DNA of 35,499 nt from Gemmatimonadota bacterium (GTDB lineage: Bacteria > Gemmatimonadota > Gemmatimonadetes > Gemmatimonadales > Gemmatimonadaceae): contig JAEKKK010000087.1 in NCBI GenBank assembly GCA_019510405.1, positions 1 through 35,499 on the forward strand, given 5' to 3'. Below the pieces are notes generated by a model. The model ran no database searches and was not told the origin of the DNA. It was given only the letters and a program-made list of their open reading frames with translations. Made by a program: the position numbers and the translations under genes. Position 1 is the stretch's first letter, and each line of letters begins with the position of its first letter. This document shows, in pieces, positions 17,213 through 27,323 of the stretch.

Positions 17213-17977
17213 ATGGCCGCGCATCGACGACCGATCCTCGCGGCGAACTGGAAGATGAACCACGGGCCGACGGCGGCGTCGGCCTTCCTCGCGTCGTTCC
17301 TCGCGCGCTATGCGCGGCGTGAGGATCGCACGGTGATCCTCTTTCCCTCGGCGCTCGCCTTCGCCGCTGCGCGAAGCGCCGTCGCCGAGCGTCCCGACGT
17401 CCTGCTCGGCGTGCAGAATATTTACTCAGCCGAGAAGGGCGCGTTCACCGGCGAGAACTCCGCCGCGATTGCGCTCGATGCGGGCGCGGGCTACGTGCTC
17501 GTCGGCCACTCGGAGCGGCGCCACGTCTTCGGCGAGACCGATGCGCAGAGCGCGGAGAAGGTGAAGCTCGCCGCGGCCCACGGGCTCGTGCCCGTGCTGT
17601 GCGTCGGCGAGAAGATCGAGGAGCGTGAAGCGGGGCAGACCGACGCCGTGTGCGTCCGCCAGCTGCGCGCCGCGTTCGCCGGACTCCCCGTCGAGACGCT
17701 GCGCGATGCGATCGTCGCGTACGAGCCGGTGTGGGCGATCGGCACCGGCCGGACGGCGACGCCACAAGACGCGTCAGCCGCGCACCAGGCGATCAGGGCC
17801 GAGCTGCGCGCCCTAGCAGGCGACGCGGGGGCCGCCATCCCGATCCTCTACGGTGGCAGCGTGAATGCGGGGAACGCGGCCACGCTGCTGTCGGCGCCGG
17901 GCGTGGACGGCCTTCTGGTCGGCGGCGCGAGTCTCGAGGCGGACAGCTGGCTGGCGATCTGCACTGCCGAGGCGTGA
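17213..17977 (+). CDS. tpiA: Triosephosphate isomerase
   Basis: Interconverts dihydroxyacetone phosphate and glyceraldehyde-3-phosphate. Catalytic residues are visible: Lys14 in ANWKMN, His99 in VGHSERR and Glu171 in AYEPVWAIGTG, with the phosphate-binding YGGSVNAGN near the end. At 254 residues it is full length. The ATG is 1 bp after the pgk stop, so the two are probably co-translated. No lesion is visible, in contrast to pgk. Confidence 0.96.
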   Translation: MAAHRRPILAANWKMNHGPTAASAFLASFLARYARREDRTVILFPSALAFAAARSAVAERPDVLLGVQNIYSAEKGAFTGENSAAIALDAGAGYVLVGHSERRHVFGETDAQSAEKVKLAAAHGLVPVLCVGEKIEEREAGQTDAVCVRQLRAAFAGLPVETLRDAIVAYEPVWAIGTGRTATPQDASAAHQAIRAELRALAGDAGAAIPILYGGSVNAGNAATLLSAPGVDGLLVGGASLEADSWLAICTAEA

Positions 17978-17988
17978 CGCCGGCTCAC

Positions 17989-18018
17989 TTGACGCTCACC
18001 TGTAAGTCTCGGCATATT
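17989..18018 (+). promoter_or_regulatory. Candidate secG promoter
   Basis: TTGACG (17989-17994) and CATATT (18013-18018), 18 bp apart, in the 85-bp gap between tpiA and secG. The -10 fits the local pattern in only five of six positions. Read-through from gap-tpiA is an alternative. Confidence 0.35.
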
Positions 18019-18062
18019 TGAGGTTTAGCTAGCCCGACGTTCCTTCAGCCTCTCTCTGCGGC

Positions 18063-18500
18063 ATGTACACCTTCCTGGTCGTTCTGCTCATTCTCGACAG
18101 CCTCGTGCTCATCGCCGCCATCCTCCTCCAGAGTGGCAAGGGGACGGGTCTGTCGGCGAGCTTCGGCGGCGTGAGCAGCTCCGCCGATTCGCTCCTCGGC
18201 ACCCGGCAGGCGGGCAATCTGCTGACGAAGACGAGCTGGTGGGGGGGAGGCCTGTTCCTCTTCCTCGCGCTGGTTCTGTCCGTCGCGTCGACGCAGCGTC
18301 GCACGCCGAAGTCGGTGCTCGATCAGGCGTTCTCGCAGCCCGCGGCTCCCGCCGCTCCCGCGACCGGCTCCGCGCCGGCTACCGGTGGAGCAGCCGGCGT
18401 CCCGCTGACGCCCGCGCCGTCCACCGCCGCACCCGCCGTTCCCGGCACGAGCCAGCCCGCCGCGCCTGTGCCGGCGGCACCCGCTACCAAGAAGCCGTAA
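18063..18500 (+). CDS. secG: Preprotein translocase subunit SecG
   Basis: Small inner-membrane subunit of the SecYEG export channel. Two membrane helices (about 3-22 and 58-77) flank the conserved loop LLQSGKGTGLSASFGG and the SSADSLLGTR segment. The remaining 60 or so residues are an Ala/Pro-rich, probably disordered tail ending in ATKKP, so the 145-residue protein is longer than typical SecG of 75-110. secG downstream of tpiA is a common bacterial order. The stop is directly followed by the GTG start of carA. Confidence 0.93.
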   Translation: MYTFLVVLLILDSLVLIAAILLQSGKGTGLSASFGGVSSSADSLLGTRQAGNLLTKTSWWGGGLFLFLALVLSVASTQRRTPKSVLDQAFSQPAAPAAPATGSAPATGGAAGVPLTPAPSTAAPAVPGTSQPAAPVPAAPATKKP

Positions 18501-19616
18501 GTGGCCGAACGCGACGTCGTCCCAGGGTTCCTCCTCCTCGAGGACGGAACCCTGTTTCGTGGCGCGCTCCGCGCCAGCCTCGCGACCACCGTCGCCGAGG
18601 TCGTCTTCACGACCAACATGAGCGGCTACCAGGAGGTCTTCACCGATCCCTCGTACCGCGCCCAGATCGTCGTGATGACCGCACCGATGATCGGGAACTA
18701 CGGCGTGAATCCGGCCGATCCCGAATCGGCTGCGCCGCAGATCGCCGGCGTCGTAGTGCGCGAGCTCTCGCGCACCTACTCCAACTGGCGCGCGGAAGGG
18801 GATCTCGAGAGCTACCTGAAGGCGGCTCAAATCCCGATCCTCGAAGGCGTTGATACACGTAAGCTCACCCGCCATCTGAGGACGGTGGGCGTGATGCGCG
18901 GCGTCATCGGCGCCGGCGAGCAGCCGACCGATGAAGCGCGTGCCGCGCTCGACGCCTGCCCATCGATGGAGGGGCTCGACCTCGCCTCTCGCGTGACGAC
19001 GAAGGAGCGGTACCGCTGGGGAAACCCGCAGGCGCCGCACCACATCGTCGCCTACGATTTCGGCATCAAGCGAAACATCCTCCGCCTGTTCGACGACGCC
19101 GGCTGCCACGTGACGGTCGTGCCCGCCTCGACCCCCGCGGAGGCTGCGCTCGAGCTGGAGCCGGACGGCGTCTTCCTGTCCAACGGCCCGGGCGACCCGG
19201 ACGCGATCGAGTATGCGCCGAGCACGATCAAGGCGATCGCCGAGAAGGAGGTGCCGATGTTCGGGATCTGCCTCGGGCATCAGCTCCTGGGCCTCACCTT
19301 CGGCGCACAGACGGTGAAGATGCCCTACGGGCACAGGGGCGGAAATCACCCGGTGCGCGAGCTCGAGACGGGCCGAATCCTCATCACGTCCCAGAACCAC
19401 GGTTTCGCGGTGCAGGGGAGCGAGAAAGAGATTCCGGGCGCCCCCGGGCTGCAGGTGACGCACGTGAACCTGAACGACCAGACCGTCGAAGGGCTTCGCC
19501 ACCGCGAGCTGCCGGTGTTCGCTGTTCAGTACCACCCCGAGGCCGCACCCGGCCCACACGACGCTCGGCCGCTGTTCGAGCAATTCATGGAAACGGTGCG
19601 AAAGCGGCGGGGCTGA
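18501..19616 (+). CDS. carA: Carbamoyl-phosphate synthase small subunit
   Basis: Glutamine amidotransferase subunit that supplies ammonia to CarB for carbamoyl phosphate, used in pyrimidine and arginine synthesis. N-terminal CarA domain with LLLEDGTLFRG, TTNMSGYQEVFTDPSY and GVDTRKLTRHLR. Class I amidotransferase domain with SNGPGDPD, the nucleophile Cys257 in GICLGHQ, SQNHGFAV, and the His/Glu pair in VQYHPEAAPGPHD. At 371 residues it is complete. The GTG start at 18501 abuts the secG stop. No carB follows; the next gene has its own promoter. Confidence 0.95.
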   Translation: MAERDVVPGFLLLEDGTLFRGALRASLATTVAEVVFTTNMSGYQEVFTDPSYRAQIVVMTAPMIGNYGVNPADPESAAPQIAGVVVRELSRTYSNWRAEGDLESYLKAAQIPILEGVDTRKLTRHLRTVGVMRGVIGAGEQPTDEARAALDACPSMEGLDLASRVTTKERYRWGNPQAPHHIVAYDFGIKRNILRLFDDAGCHVTVVPASTPAEAALELEPDGVFLSNGPGDPDAIEYAPSTIKAIAEKEVPMFGICLGHQLLGLTFGAQTVKMPYGHRGGNHPVRELETGRILITSQNHGFAVQGSEKEIPGAPGLQVTHVNLNDQTVEGLRHRELPVFAVQYHPEAAPGPHDARPLFEQFMETVRKRRG

Positions 19617-19630
19617 AATGCGCCAAGCTC

Positions 19631-19660
19631 TTGACACATAAGAGTTAACGCGGATAAGTT
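19631..19660 (+). promoter_or_regulatory. Promoter of the HU/IHF-type gene
   Basis: TTGACA (19631-19636), 18-bp spacer and TAAGTT (19655-19660), in the 89-bp gap after carA. Predicted initiation is near 19667, giving a leader of about 39 bases. The -10 fits the TARSTT form seen at three other genes. Confidence 0.6.
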
Positions 19661-19705
19661 CGATCAGAAATTCAGCCTCCCCCGCCGCCCCTTCGAGGCC
19701 CTCCC

Positions 19706-20047
19706 ATGACGAAAGCCGATCTGGTCGAGCGTGTAACCGCCCAGATTTCCCGCACGGCCGGGCCGATGATCTCCAAGAAGGATTGCGCCCGCGTCGTCGA
19801 TTCGTTTCTCGACGCGATCAAGGAAGCGCTCCAGGAACAAAAGAATATCGAGGTCCGTGGCTTCGGCACGTTCAAGATTCGCCATCGGAAGACGCGCATG
19901 GCGAGGAACCCGCGCACCGGATCGCCCGTCGAAGTGTCGGCGCGCCCGGTGCCGGTGTTCAAGCCGTCGAAAGAGCTCCGCGCGATGGTCGCGAACATCT
20001 CCGTCGAGGAGCTGGAGAACGATCCCGAAGAGCTGTCCGAGGCCTAA
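19706..20047 (+). CDS. HU/IHF family DNA-binding protein
   Basis: Nucleoid protein that bends and compacts DNA. MTKADLVERV, a helical dimer core, GFGTFKIRHRKTRMARNPRTG (about 52-72, split here by the DNA-binding arm) and VFKPSKELR are the family pattern. At 113 residues it carries an acidic tail (EELENDPEELSEA) beyond the usual 90-95 residues. The variant RMARNPRTG resembles IHF/HU-type arms, so the assignment between HU and IHF is left open. The gene has its own promoter and terminator and is monocistronic. Confidence 0.93.
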   Translation: MTKADLVERVTAQISRTAGPMISKKDCARVVDSFLDAIKEALQEQKNIEVRGFGTFKIRHRKTRMARNPRTGSPVEVSARPVPVFKPSKELRAMVANISVEELENDPEELSEA

Positions 20048-20069
20048 GCGCTTCTCGCAACACTCTTTG

Positions 20070-20096
20070 AGCCCCGGCAACGCCGGGGCTTTTTTC
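20070..20096 (+). terminator. Intrinsic terminator of the HU/IHF-type gene
   Basis: AGCCCCGGC (20070-20078) and GCCGGGGCT (20082-20090) form a perfect 9-bp stem with an AAC loop, followed by TTTTT. It is the clearest Rho-independent terminator in the window. Confidence 0.9.
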
Positions 20097-20144
20097 TTGG
20101 AGCTTCCCTCGGCATCCGAGCACGTGTACGATGCAATTGCGCAC

Positions 20145-20387
20145 ATGACCGTCACCGTTCTTCTCTTCGCATCCTACGCCGAGGCATTCGGTGCGTCCTC
20201 GCTCGCCGTCGAGGTCGCGGGTAACGCGACGGTAGCCGACGTGCTGTCGAATGTGCGCACGCATCCGGGAGCCGACCGGCTACCGCCCATGCCGCTCGTC
20301 GCCGTGAATCAGCAGTACGCCGATCCACATGCGCTCGTGCGTGACGGCGACGAAATCGCGCTCATTCCACCGGTCGCCGGCGGATGA
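20145..20387 (+). CDS. moaD: Molybdopterin synthase small subunit (sulfur carrier)
   Basis: Ubiquitin-like sulfur carrier; its C-terminal Gly-Gly thiocarboxylate donates sulfur to make molybdopterin. The 80-residue protein starts TVTVLLFASYAEAFG and ends ALIPPVAGG with the required GG. ATG 20145 gives the normal length; the longer open frame upstream runs through the terminator and the HU gene. The last bases overlap moaE (ATGA). No promoter was recognised in the roughly 50 bp after the terminator. Confidence 0.92.
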   Translation: MTVTVLLFASYAEAFGASSLAVEVAGNATVADVLSNVRTHPGADRLPPMPLVAVNQQYADPHALVRDGDEIALIPPVAGG

Positions 20388-20830
20388 CCCCGCTTGCCTC
20401 CCTCGTCCGCGCGCCGATCGATCCGATCGCGCTCGTGCGCGCAGCGTCGAGCCCGCGGAACGGTGCCGTCATTCTCTTCCTCGGCGCAGTGCGCCAGGTG
20501 AACGAGGGACGCGACGTCACGGGGATCGACTACGCCGCGTACGAGGCGATGGCGCAGCGCGAGCTGCAGGCGATCGTCGACGAGGGCGCGACGCGGTTCG
20601 GTACCGCCGACGTCGTGGTGGAGCACCGGCTCGGCGAGCTGCAGGTGGAGGACGTCAGTGTCGGCATCGCGGTGGGCCATGCGCATCGCGACGCGGCGTA
20701 CGCCGCTTCACGCTGGGTCATCGAGGAGCTCAAGCGACGCGTCCCGATCTGGAAGCGCGAGCATTACACCGACGGCACGCGCGAGTGGGTCGATCCGACT
20801 GGCCACGTCGGCGCGGGGAGCCCGCGATGA
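20384..20830 (+). CDS. moaE: Molybdopterin synthase catalytic subunit
   Basis: Large subunit that uses MoaD thiocarboxylate to convert cyclic pyranopterin monophosphate to molybdopterin. GAVILFLGAVR, GIDYAAYEAMA, VEHRLGELQVEDVSV and the catalytic Lys in VPIWKREHYTDG are present. At 148 residues the length is normal. It overlaps moaD and moaA by 4 bp each, so the three are one translation-coupled unit. moaC is not in the window. Confidence 0.94.
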   Translation: MTPLASLVRAPIDPIALVRAASSPRNGAVILFLGAVRQVNEGRDVTGIDYAAYEAMAQRELQAIVDEGATRFGTADVVVEHRLGELQVEDVSVGIAVGHAHRDAAYAASRWVIEELKRRVPIWKREHYTDGTREWVDPTGHVGAGSPR

Positions 20831-21717
20831 CCGGCCTCCGCGACCAGTTCGGCCGAACGATCGAGTATCTCCGGATCTCGGTCACCGATCGATGCAACTT
20901 TCGTTGTAGCTACTGCATGCCGCTCGAGGGGCTGCCCTGGCTGCCCAAGTCCGACATCCTGAGCTACGAGGAGATCGCCGACGTCGTCGGTCAGCTCGCA
21001 CCGCTCGGACTCCGGCGCGTCCGGATCACCGGCGGCGAACCGACGATCCGGCCGCAGGAGCTGGCCGATGCGGGGCTCGTACGCGTGAACATGTCGTCGG
21101 ACAGCCTGCGCCCCGAACGCATCGCGTCGATTTCTCGCCGCACGTTGCACTTCAATCCCATTGCCGCCGCGGCGGCGGCGCAGGCCGCGGGGCTCGCGCC
21201 GATCAAGCTCAACGTGGTCGTGATGCGCGGGATCAACGACGACGAGGTGCTCGACTACGCGCGGCTGACGTTGGAGCGACCCTGGCACGTCCGGTTCATC
21301 GAGCTGATGCCCGTCGGCGAGATGGCGACCCTCTCCGCGGACCACGTGGTGCCGAGCGACGAAGTGCTGCGTCGGATCGCGGGATAATTCTGGGCGCTCG
21401 AGTCGGTCGCCGGCCCCGCACTGGGCAACGGCCCGGCGGCGTATCACCGACTCGCCGGCGCGGCGGGTTCGATCGGCGTGATCACGCCGATGACGCACAC
21501 GTATTGCGGCAGCTGCAATCGCGTACGCCTCACCGCCGACGGCCGACTGCGGACCTGCCTGTTCGGCGATCACGAGGTCGATCTCCGCACGCCACTGCGC
21601 TCGGGCCTTCCGCTCGAGCCATTCGTCCGCCGCGCGCTCGCCGAGAAGCCGCAGGAGCACGCGCTGCTCGCGCGCCGCGTCGGAGGATTACGCGCGCTCT
21701 CGCAGGTCGGGGGATAG
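20827..21717 (+). pseudogene. moaA: GTP 3',8-cyclase MoaA with an internal loss and an in-frame stop
   Basis: Radical SAM enzyme that starts molybdenum cofactor synthesis from GTP. The N-terminal cluster motif CNFRCSYC and the SAM motif TGGEPTIR are intact. After RPQ the protein passes straight to ELADAGLVRVNMSSDSLRPE: about 45 residues containing the usual LSTNG region are missing (junction about 21048-21063). The frame stays open to TAA at 21385, then the same frame resumes with LESVAGPALGNGPAAYH, the C-terminal cluster CGSCNRVRLTADGRLRTC and the family end GLRALSQVGG. The pair of clusters is therefore split by one stop. TAA is not a known recoding codon for this family. The whole gene should be about 330 codons and is broken as written. 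Confidence 0.88.
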
Positions 21718-21779
21718 CATCGACACGCGAGCGCGATACTTTTGAATGACTAGCAACTCACCTTCAGACTATCGCACTC

Positions 21780-22709
21780 ATGGTCAATAAGATCACCGTC
21801 GTCGGCGCCGGAAACGTGGGCGCGACGACGGCCCAGCGCGTGGCGGAAAAGGAGCTGGCGCGCACCGTCGTCATGGTGGACGTCGCCGAGGGCATCCCGC
21901 AGGGGAAGGGGCTGGACCAGTGGCAGAGCGCCCCGATCGAGGTCTACGACTCCCGGATCATCGGCACGAACGGCTACGACGAGACGGTCGACTCGGACAT
22001 CGTCATCATCACGGCCGGCATCGCACGCAAGCCGGGCATGTCGCGCGACGACCTACTGAACACCAACGCCGGCATCGTCAAGTCGGTCTCGGAGCAGGTC
22101 AAGAAGTCGTCGCCGAAGGCGATCGTCATCGTGGTGTCCAACCCGCTCGACGTGATGTGCTACGTCGCCAAGGAAGCGACGGGGTTCCCGCGGGACCGTG
22201 TGATCGGCATGGCGTGCGTGCTCGACAAGGCGCGCTACCGCGCGTTCCTCGCCGAGGCGCTCGACGTCTCGGTGCGCGACATCCAGGCGATGGTGCTGGG
22301 CGGCCACGGCGACACGATGGTCCCGCTGATCTCGTACACGAGCGTGAGCGGCATTCCGATCACGCAGCTGATGGACCGCGCGACGCTCGACGCGATCGTC
22401 GACCGGACGCGCAACGGCGGCGCCGAGATCGTGAAGCACCTCAAGACGGGATCGGCGTACTATGCCCCGTCGGCGGGTGCGGTCCAGATGGCCGAGGCGA
22501 TCGTGAAGGACCAGCGCCGGATCCTCCCCTGCGCCGCGTGGCTCGAGGGCGAGTACGGGATGAAGGGTCTCTACCTGGGCGTGCCGTGCAAGCTCGGCAA
22601 GAACGGCCTCGAGCAGGTGATCGAGGTCGAGCTGACGGCCGACGAGCGGACGGCACTCGAGAAGAGCGCTGAAGCGGTCCGCGAGCCGATGCGGGCCGTC
22701 AAGCTCTGA
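21780..22709 (+). CDS. mdh: Malate dehydrogenase
   Basis: Oxidises malate to oxaloacetate with NAD in the TCA cycle. LDH-like type: Rossmann motif [12 protein letters not shown], Asp near VMVDVAEG for NAD, the substrate loop [12 protein letters not shown] with the Arg that selects malate, SNPLDVM, and the catalytic His in [11 protein letters not shown]. At 309 residues it is complete. The 62-bp gap before it contains TACTTTTG but no matching -35, so no promoter is called. A very stable hairpin separates it from sdhC. Confidence 0.95.
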   Translation: MVNKITVVGAGNVGATTAQRVAEKELARTVVMVDVAEGIPQGKGLDQWQSAPIEVYDSRIIGTNGYDETVDSDIVIITAGIARKPGMSRDDLLNTNAGIVKSVSEQVKKSSPKAIVIVVSNPLDVMCYVAKEATGFPRDRVIGMACVLDKARYRAFLAEALDVSVRDIQAMVLGGHGDTMVPLISYTSVSGIPITQLMDRATLDAIVDRTRNGGAEIVKHLKTGSAYYAPSAGAVQMAEAIVKDQRRILPCAAWLEGEYGMKGLYLGVPCKLGKNGLEQVIEVELTADERTALEKSAEAVREPMRAVKL

Positions 22710-22714
22710 TGGAA

Positions 22715-22756
22715 CGACGACGGGCGACGTGCCACCGAGCACGCCGCCCGTCGTCG
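22715..22756 (+). terminator. Long GC hairpin after mdh
   Basis: CGACGACGGGCG (22715-22726) pairs perfectly with CGCCCGTCGTCG (22745-22756). Inside, CGTGC and GCACG also pair, giving 17 pairs with one A/C mismatch and a CACCGA loop. No T run follows, so it may be a processing or attenuating structure rather than a full terminator. Confidence 0.6.
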
Positions 22757-22877
22757 CATCGCCGCTCGGCGCGCGCGAGTCGTGCGCCAGCGTTCCGGAG
22801 AACTCGAAGCGGCCGCCGCGTGTTGATCTGGTGAGGGCTCCCGGATCGACGCAGGGTGGCGTGGAGTCATACGAACC

Positions 22878-23552
22878 ATGTGGGCGCTGACGCTGTACCG
22901 CTCGACGATAGGCAAGAAGATCATCATGGCCGTGACGGGCCTCGTGCTCGTCGTATTCGTCATCGGCCACATGGCGGGCAATCTCCAGGAGTTCCTCGGG
23001 CCCGCGCGGATGAATGCCTACGCGGCATTCCTCAAGAGCACGGGCGAGCTGCTCTGGATCGCGCGGATCGGGCTCATCGCGGCCACCGTGCTGCACGTGC
23101 TCATGGCGTGGCAGCTCACGCAGATCAAGCGCGCGGCGCGGCCCGTCGACTACACGAAGCGGGAGCCGCAGGTCTCGACGCTCGCCTCGCGGACGATGCG
23201 CTGGGGCGGCGTGTTCCTGCTCGTCTTCATCGTCTTCCACATCCTGCATTTCACGACGGGGACGGTGTTCCCGATCGCGAGCCAGCCTGGCGACCAGTTC
23301 AGCCACACCGACGTCTACGGCAACGTGGTCAGCGCGTTCCGGACGCCGTGGGTGACGGCGTTCTACGTCGTCGCGATGCTGTTCCTCCTCCTGCATCTCT
23401 TTCACGGCGCGTGGAGCTCGGTCCGCACCCTGGGGCTGAGCAAGCCATCGGATCATCCGCTGCACCGGCGCATCTCCACTGTCATCGCGGTGGTCGTGTG
23501 GCTCGGGTTCAGCGCGATCCCCGTCGCCGTGTTACTCGGAGTGATCCGATAG
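22878..23552 (+). CDS. sdhC: Succinate dehydrogenase cytochrome b subunit (b558 type)
   Basis: Membrane anchor of complex II. The 224-residue protein has five hydrophobic spans (about 17-37, 56-76, 111-130, 155-175 and 196-218) and His residues in VIGHMAGN, HVLMAW, FHILHF, LLHLFHG and DHPLHRR that could ligate two haems. This single-anchor five-helix form is typical of the Bacteroidetes/Gemmatimonadota-style sdhCAB operon rather than the separate SdhC and SdhD of proteobacteria. GGAG lies 11 bases before the ATG. The stop is followed by the sdhA ATG at once. Confidence 0.9.
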   Translation: MWALTLYRSTIGKKIIMAVTGLVLVVFVIGHMAGNLQEFLGPARMNAYAAFLKSTGELLWIARIGLIAATVLHVLMAWQLTQIKRAARPVDYTKREPQVSTLASRTMRWGGVFLLVFIVFHILHFTTGTVFPIASQPGDQFSHTDVYGNVVSAFRTPWVTAFYVVAMLFLLLHLFHGAWSSVRTLGLSKPSDHPLHRRISTVIAVVVWLGFSAIPVAVLLGVIR

Positions 23553-25475
<1,923 letters not shown>

Positions 25476-25483
25476 GCGGAGCG

Positions 25484-26260
25484 ATGAACCTGACGTTGCA
25501 GGTGTGGCGGCAGCCCGGCCCGACGGCGGAGGGCGGCCTGAAGGAATACAAGGCGACGGACGTCAGCCCGGACATGTCGTTCCTCGAGATGCTCGACGTC
25601 GTGAACGAGCGGCTGATCGAGAAGGGCGAGATGCCGATCGCGTTCGACCACGACTGCCGCGAGGGGATCTGCGGCTCGTGCGGGATGATGATCAACGGCG
25701 TCGCGCACGGCCCGTCGCGCGGCACGGCGACCTGTCAGCTCCACATGCGCAGCTTCCGCGACGGCGACACGATCGTCATCGAGCCGTGGCGGGCGCGGGC
25801 GTTTCCCGTGATCAAGGATCTCGTCGTCAATCGCGGCGCGCTCGACCGGATCATCGCGGCGGGGGGCTACATCACGGCGCCCACGGGGAGTGCGCAGGAC
25901 GCGAACTCGATCCCGGTGCCCAAGCAGGACGCGGACGCGTCGATGGACGCCGCCGCCTGCATCGGCTGCGGGGCGTGCGTCGCAGCCTGTCCGAACGGCT
26001 CGGCCTCATTGTTCACCGGGGCGAAGATCTCGCACCTCGGCCTGCTGCCGCAGGGACAGCCGGAGCGCTACCGCCGCGCGCTCTCCATGGTGGCGCAGAT
26101 GGACATCGAAGGCTTCGGTGGCTGCACGCTCTTCGGCGAGTGCCAAGCGGCCTGCCCGAAGGAGATCAGCATCGACGTCATCTCGCGGATGAACCGCGAT
26201 TTCCTGCGCGCGGCGGTGACCAAGCCGGCCGAGCGCAGCGGTGGGGGCGGCGACGGCTGA
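25484..26260 (+). CDS. sdhB: Succinate dehydrogenase iron-sulfur subunit
   Basis: Carries electrons from FAD to the membrane anchor. The 2Fe-2S ligands are in [10 protein letters not shown] and the later Cys of TATCQLHM; the 4Fe-4S and 3Fe-4S motifs are [13 protein letters not shown] and [18 protein letters not shown] 25484 gives [10 protein letters not shown], the usual start of this type. GTG 25472, overlapping the sdhA stop and with GGAG better spaced, would add four residues and cannot be excluded. At 258 residues it is complete and ends with a short Gly-rich tail. Confidence 0.94.
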   Translation: MNLTLQVWRQPGPTAEGGLKEYKATDVSPDMSFLEMLDVVNERLIEKGEMPIAFDHDCREGICGSCGMMINGVAHGPSRGTATCQLHMRSFRDGDTIVIEPWRARAFPVIKDLVVNRGALDRIIAAGGYITAPTGSAQDANSIPVPKQDADASMDAAACIGCGACVAACPNGSASLFTGAKISHLGLLPQGQPERYRRALSMVAQMDIEGFGGCTLFGECQAACPKEISIDVISRMNRDFLRAAVTKPAERSGGGGDG

Positions 26261-26316
26261 CGGCGTCGCTGGCCCGCTTGCTGCACGCCTCGGCGCATTC
26301 GTTCGAGGAGCGATCG

Positions 26317-26574
26317 ATGACTGAACGGCCGACGGACGGCGGCAGCTTTCCCGAGGATCGCTACCGGAACCCCGAGACCGCACTGGGCGGCGCCGACGCG
26401 GTGGAGAAGACCACCTACGTCACCGGCAAAGGGACGGAGCCCGAGGCGCAGCACAAGGAGGGCACGCCGGCGGCACGCGTGCCCTCGGGATCGGGCCACG
26501 GCGCGACGTGGGCGATCATCGCGTTCCTCGCCATCGCGGCCGTGCTCGTCTATCTGCTCGGTTTCGGTCGCTGA
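26317..26574 (+). CDS. Small single-span membrane protein, function unknown
   Basis: An 85-residue protein that I do not recognise. The first 60 residues are hydrophilic and probably disordered, with a YRNPETALGG motif, and the last 20 (WAIIAFLAIAAVLVYLLGF) form one membrane helix ending in Arg. It has no signal peptide, so the layout is tail-anchored with the bulk in the cytoplasm. GAGGAG 7 bases before the ATG is a strong ribosome binding site. It follows sdhB by 56 bp on the same strand, so a link to complex II is possible but unproven. It ends 6 bp from the end of the convergent dcd gene. Confidence 0.65.
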   Translation: MTERPTDGGSFPEDRYRNPETALGGADAVEKTTYVTGKGTEPEAQHKEGTPAARVPSGSGHGATWAIIAFLAIAAVLVYLLGFGR

Positions 26575-26578
26575 CCGA
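26564..26578. terminator. Weak hairpin between the convergent small gene and dcd
   Basis: TCGGTC (26564-26569) pairs with GACCGA (26573-26578) around GCT. Six pairs and no T run on either side make this a weak candidate, noted because the two convergent genes leave only 6 bp for termination. Confidence 0.3.
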
Positions 26579-26580
26579 TC

Positions 26581-27135
26581 TCAGATGCGCGGGAGGGTGA
26601 CCCCGTGCTGCGCCTGATACTTCCCCTTCTTGTCGGCGTAGGAGACCTGGGGCTCCTCACGCCCTTCGAAGAAGAGTACCTGGGCGATCCCCTCGTTGGC
26701 GTAGATCTTCGCGGGCAGCGGCGTGGTGTTCGAGATCTCGAGGGTCACGTAGCCCTCCCACTCCGGCTCGAAGGGCGTCACGTTCGTGATGATCCCGCAG
26801 CGCGCATAGGTCGACTTGCCGACGGTGACCGTGAGGACGTTCCGGGGAATGCGGAAGTACTCGACCGACCGGGCGAGCGCGAAGCTGTTCGGCGGTACGA
26901 TGCAGACGTCCCCCTCGAACTCGACGAAGCAGCTGCTCTCGAAGTTCTTCGGGTCGACGATCGAGTTCAGGACGTTGGTGAAGATCCGGAACTCGCGCGC
27001 GACGCGCATGTCGTAGCCGTAACTGCTGACGCCGTACGAGATCACACCCTCGCGAACCTGGCGGCCCTCGAAGGGCTCGATCATGCCGTGCTCGGTAGCC
27101 ATGCGGGTGATCCAGCGGTCGGACATGATGGTCAT
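26581..27135 (-). CDS. dcd: dCTP deaminase
   Basis: Deaminates dCTP to dUTP on the route to dTTP. The only recognised gene on the minus strand. Motifs read on that strand: [67 protein letters not shown] with the catalytic Glu, and [15 protein letters not shown] at the end. ATG at 27135 (184 residues) or 27126 (181) are both reasonable; longer starts add an Arg/Pro-rich stretch foreign to the family. Conversion onward to dUMP by a bifunctional form cannot be judged from the sequence. It is divergent from nuoA across a 188-bp gap. Confidence 0.93.
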   Translation of the reverse strand: MTIMSDRWITRMATEHGMIEPFEGRQVREGVISYGVSSYGYDMRVAREFRIFTNVLNSIVDPKNFESSCFVEFEGDVCIVPPNSFALARSVEYFRIPRNVLTVTVGKSTYARCGIITNVTPFEPEWEGYVTLEISNTTPLPAKIYANEGIAQVLFFEGREEPQVSYADKKGKYQAQHGVTLPRI

Positions 27136-27248
27136 GCGCGCTCTGCTCGGGGGATGGGGGCGGGGGGACCGGTACGCAGCCGGAGCGGCGCGAAAGGTAT
27201 TGGGCGCACACGCCATTTGCCATGCGAGCGACGCGTGTGAACGCGCCG

Positions 27249-27278
27249 TTGACACTGCTTCCACGCGCTGGGTAACTT
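27249..27278 (+). promoter_or_regulatory. Promoter of the nuo operon
   Basis: TTGACA (27249-27254), 18-bp spacer and TAACTT (27273-27278), with initiation expected near 27285, about 39 bases before nuoA. Both elements match the yicC promoter exactly. Confidence 0.65.
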
Positions 27279-27292
27279 CCGGCGCTGCGACT

Positions 27293-27310
27293 TAGTGAAA
27301 GATTTCACGA
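27293..27310. promoter_or_regulatory. Rex-like operator in the nuo leader
   Basis: TAGTGAAAGATTTCACGA contains the dyad GTGAAAGATTTCAC (27295-27308). The Rex redox repressor consensus is TTGTGAA-N4-TTCACAA; here the core GTGAA-N4-TTCAC is perfect and the flanks are partial. Just downstream of the -10 it would block RNA polymerase. Rex senses the NADH/NAD ratio and is known to control nuo in Streptomyces. No rex gene is in the window. Confidence 0.5.
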
Positions 27311-27323
27311 AGTGCGGAGACTC

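Noticed and set aside
21385-21387. Programmed recoding (for example selenocysteine) at the moaA stop
   Set aside because: The codon is TAA, not TGA, no recoding hairpin is evident, and a second defect lies in the same gene.
21717-21779. Promoter for mdh at TACTTTTG
   Set aside because: The -10-like element is there, but no -35 lies at 16-19 bp, so it was not called.
27136-27248. dcd promoter on the minus strand at TACCTT
   Set aside because: The spacing to the only possible -35 (TGGCAA) is acceptable, but the match is too poor.
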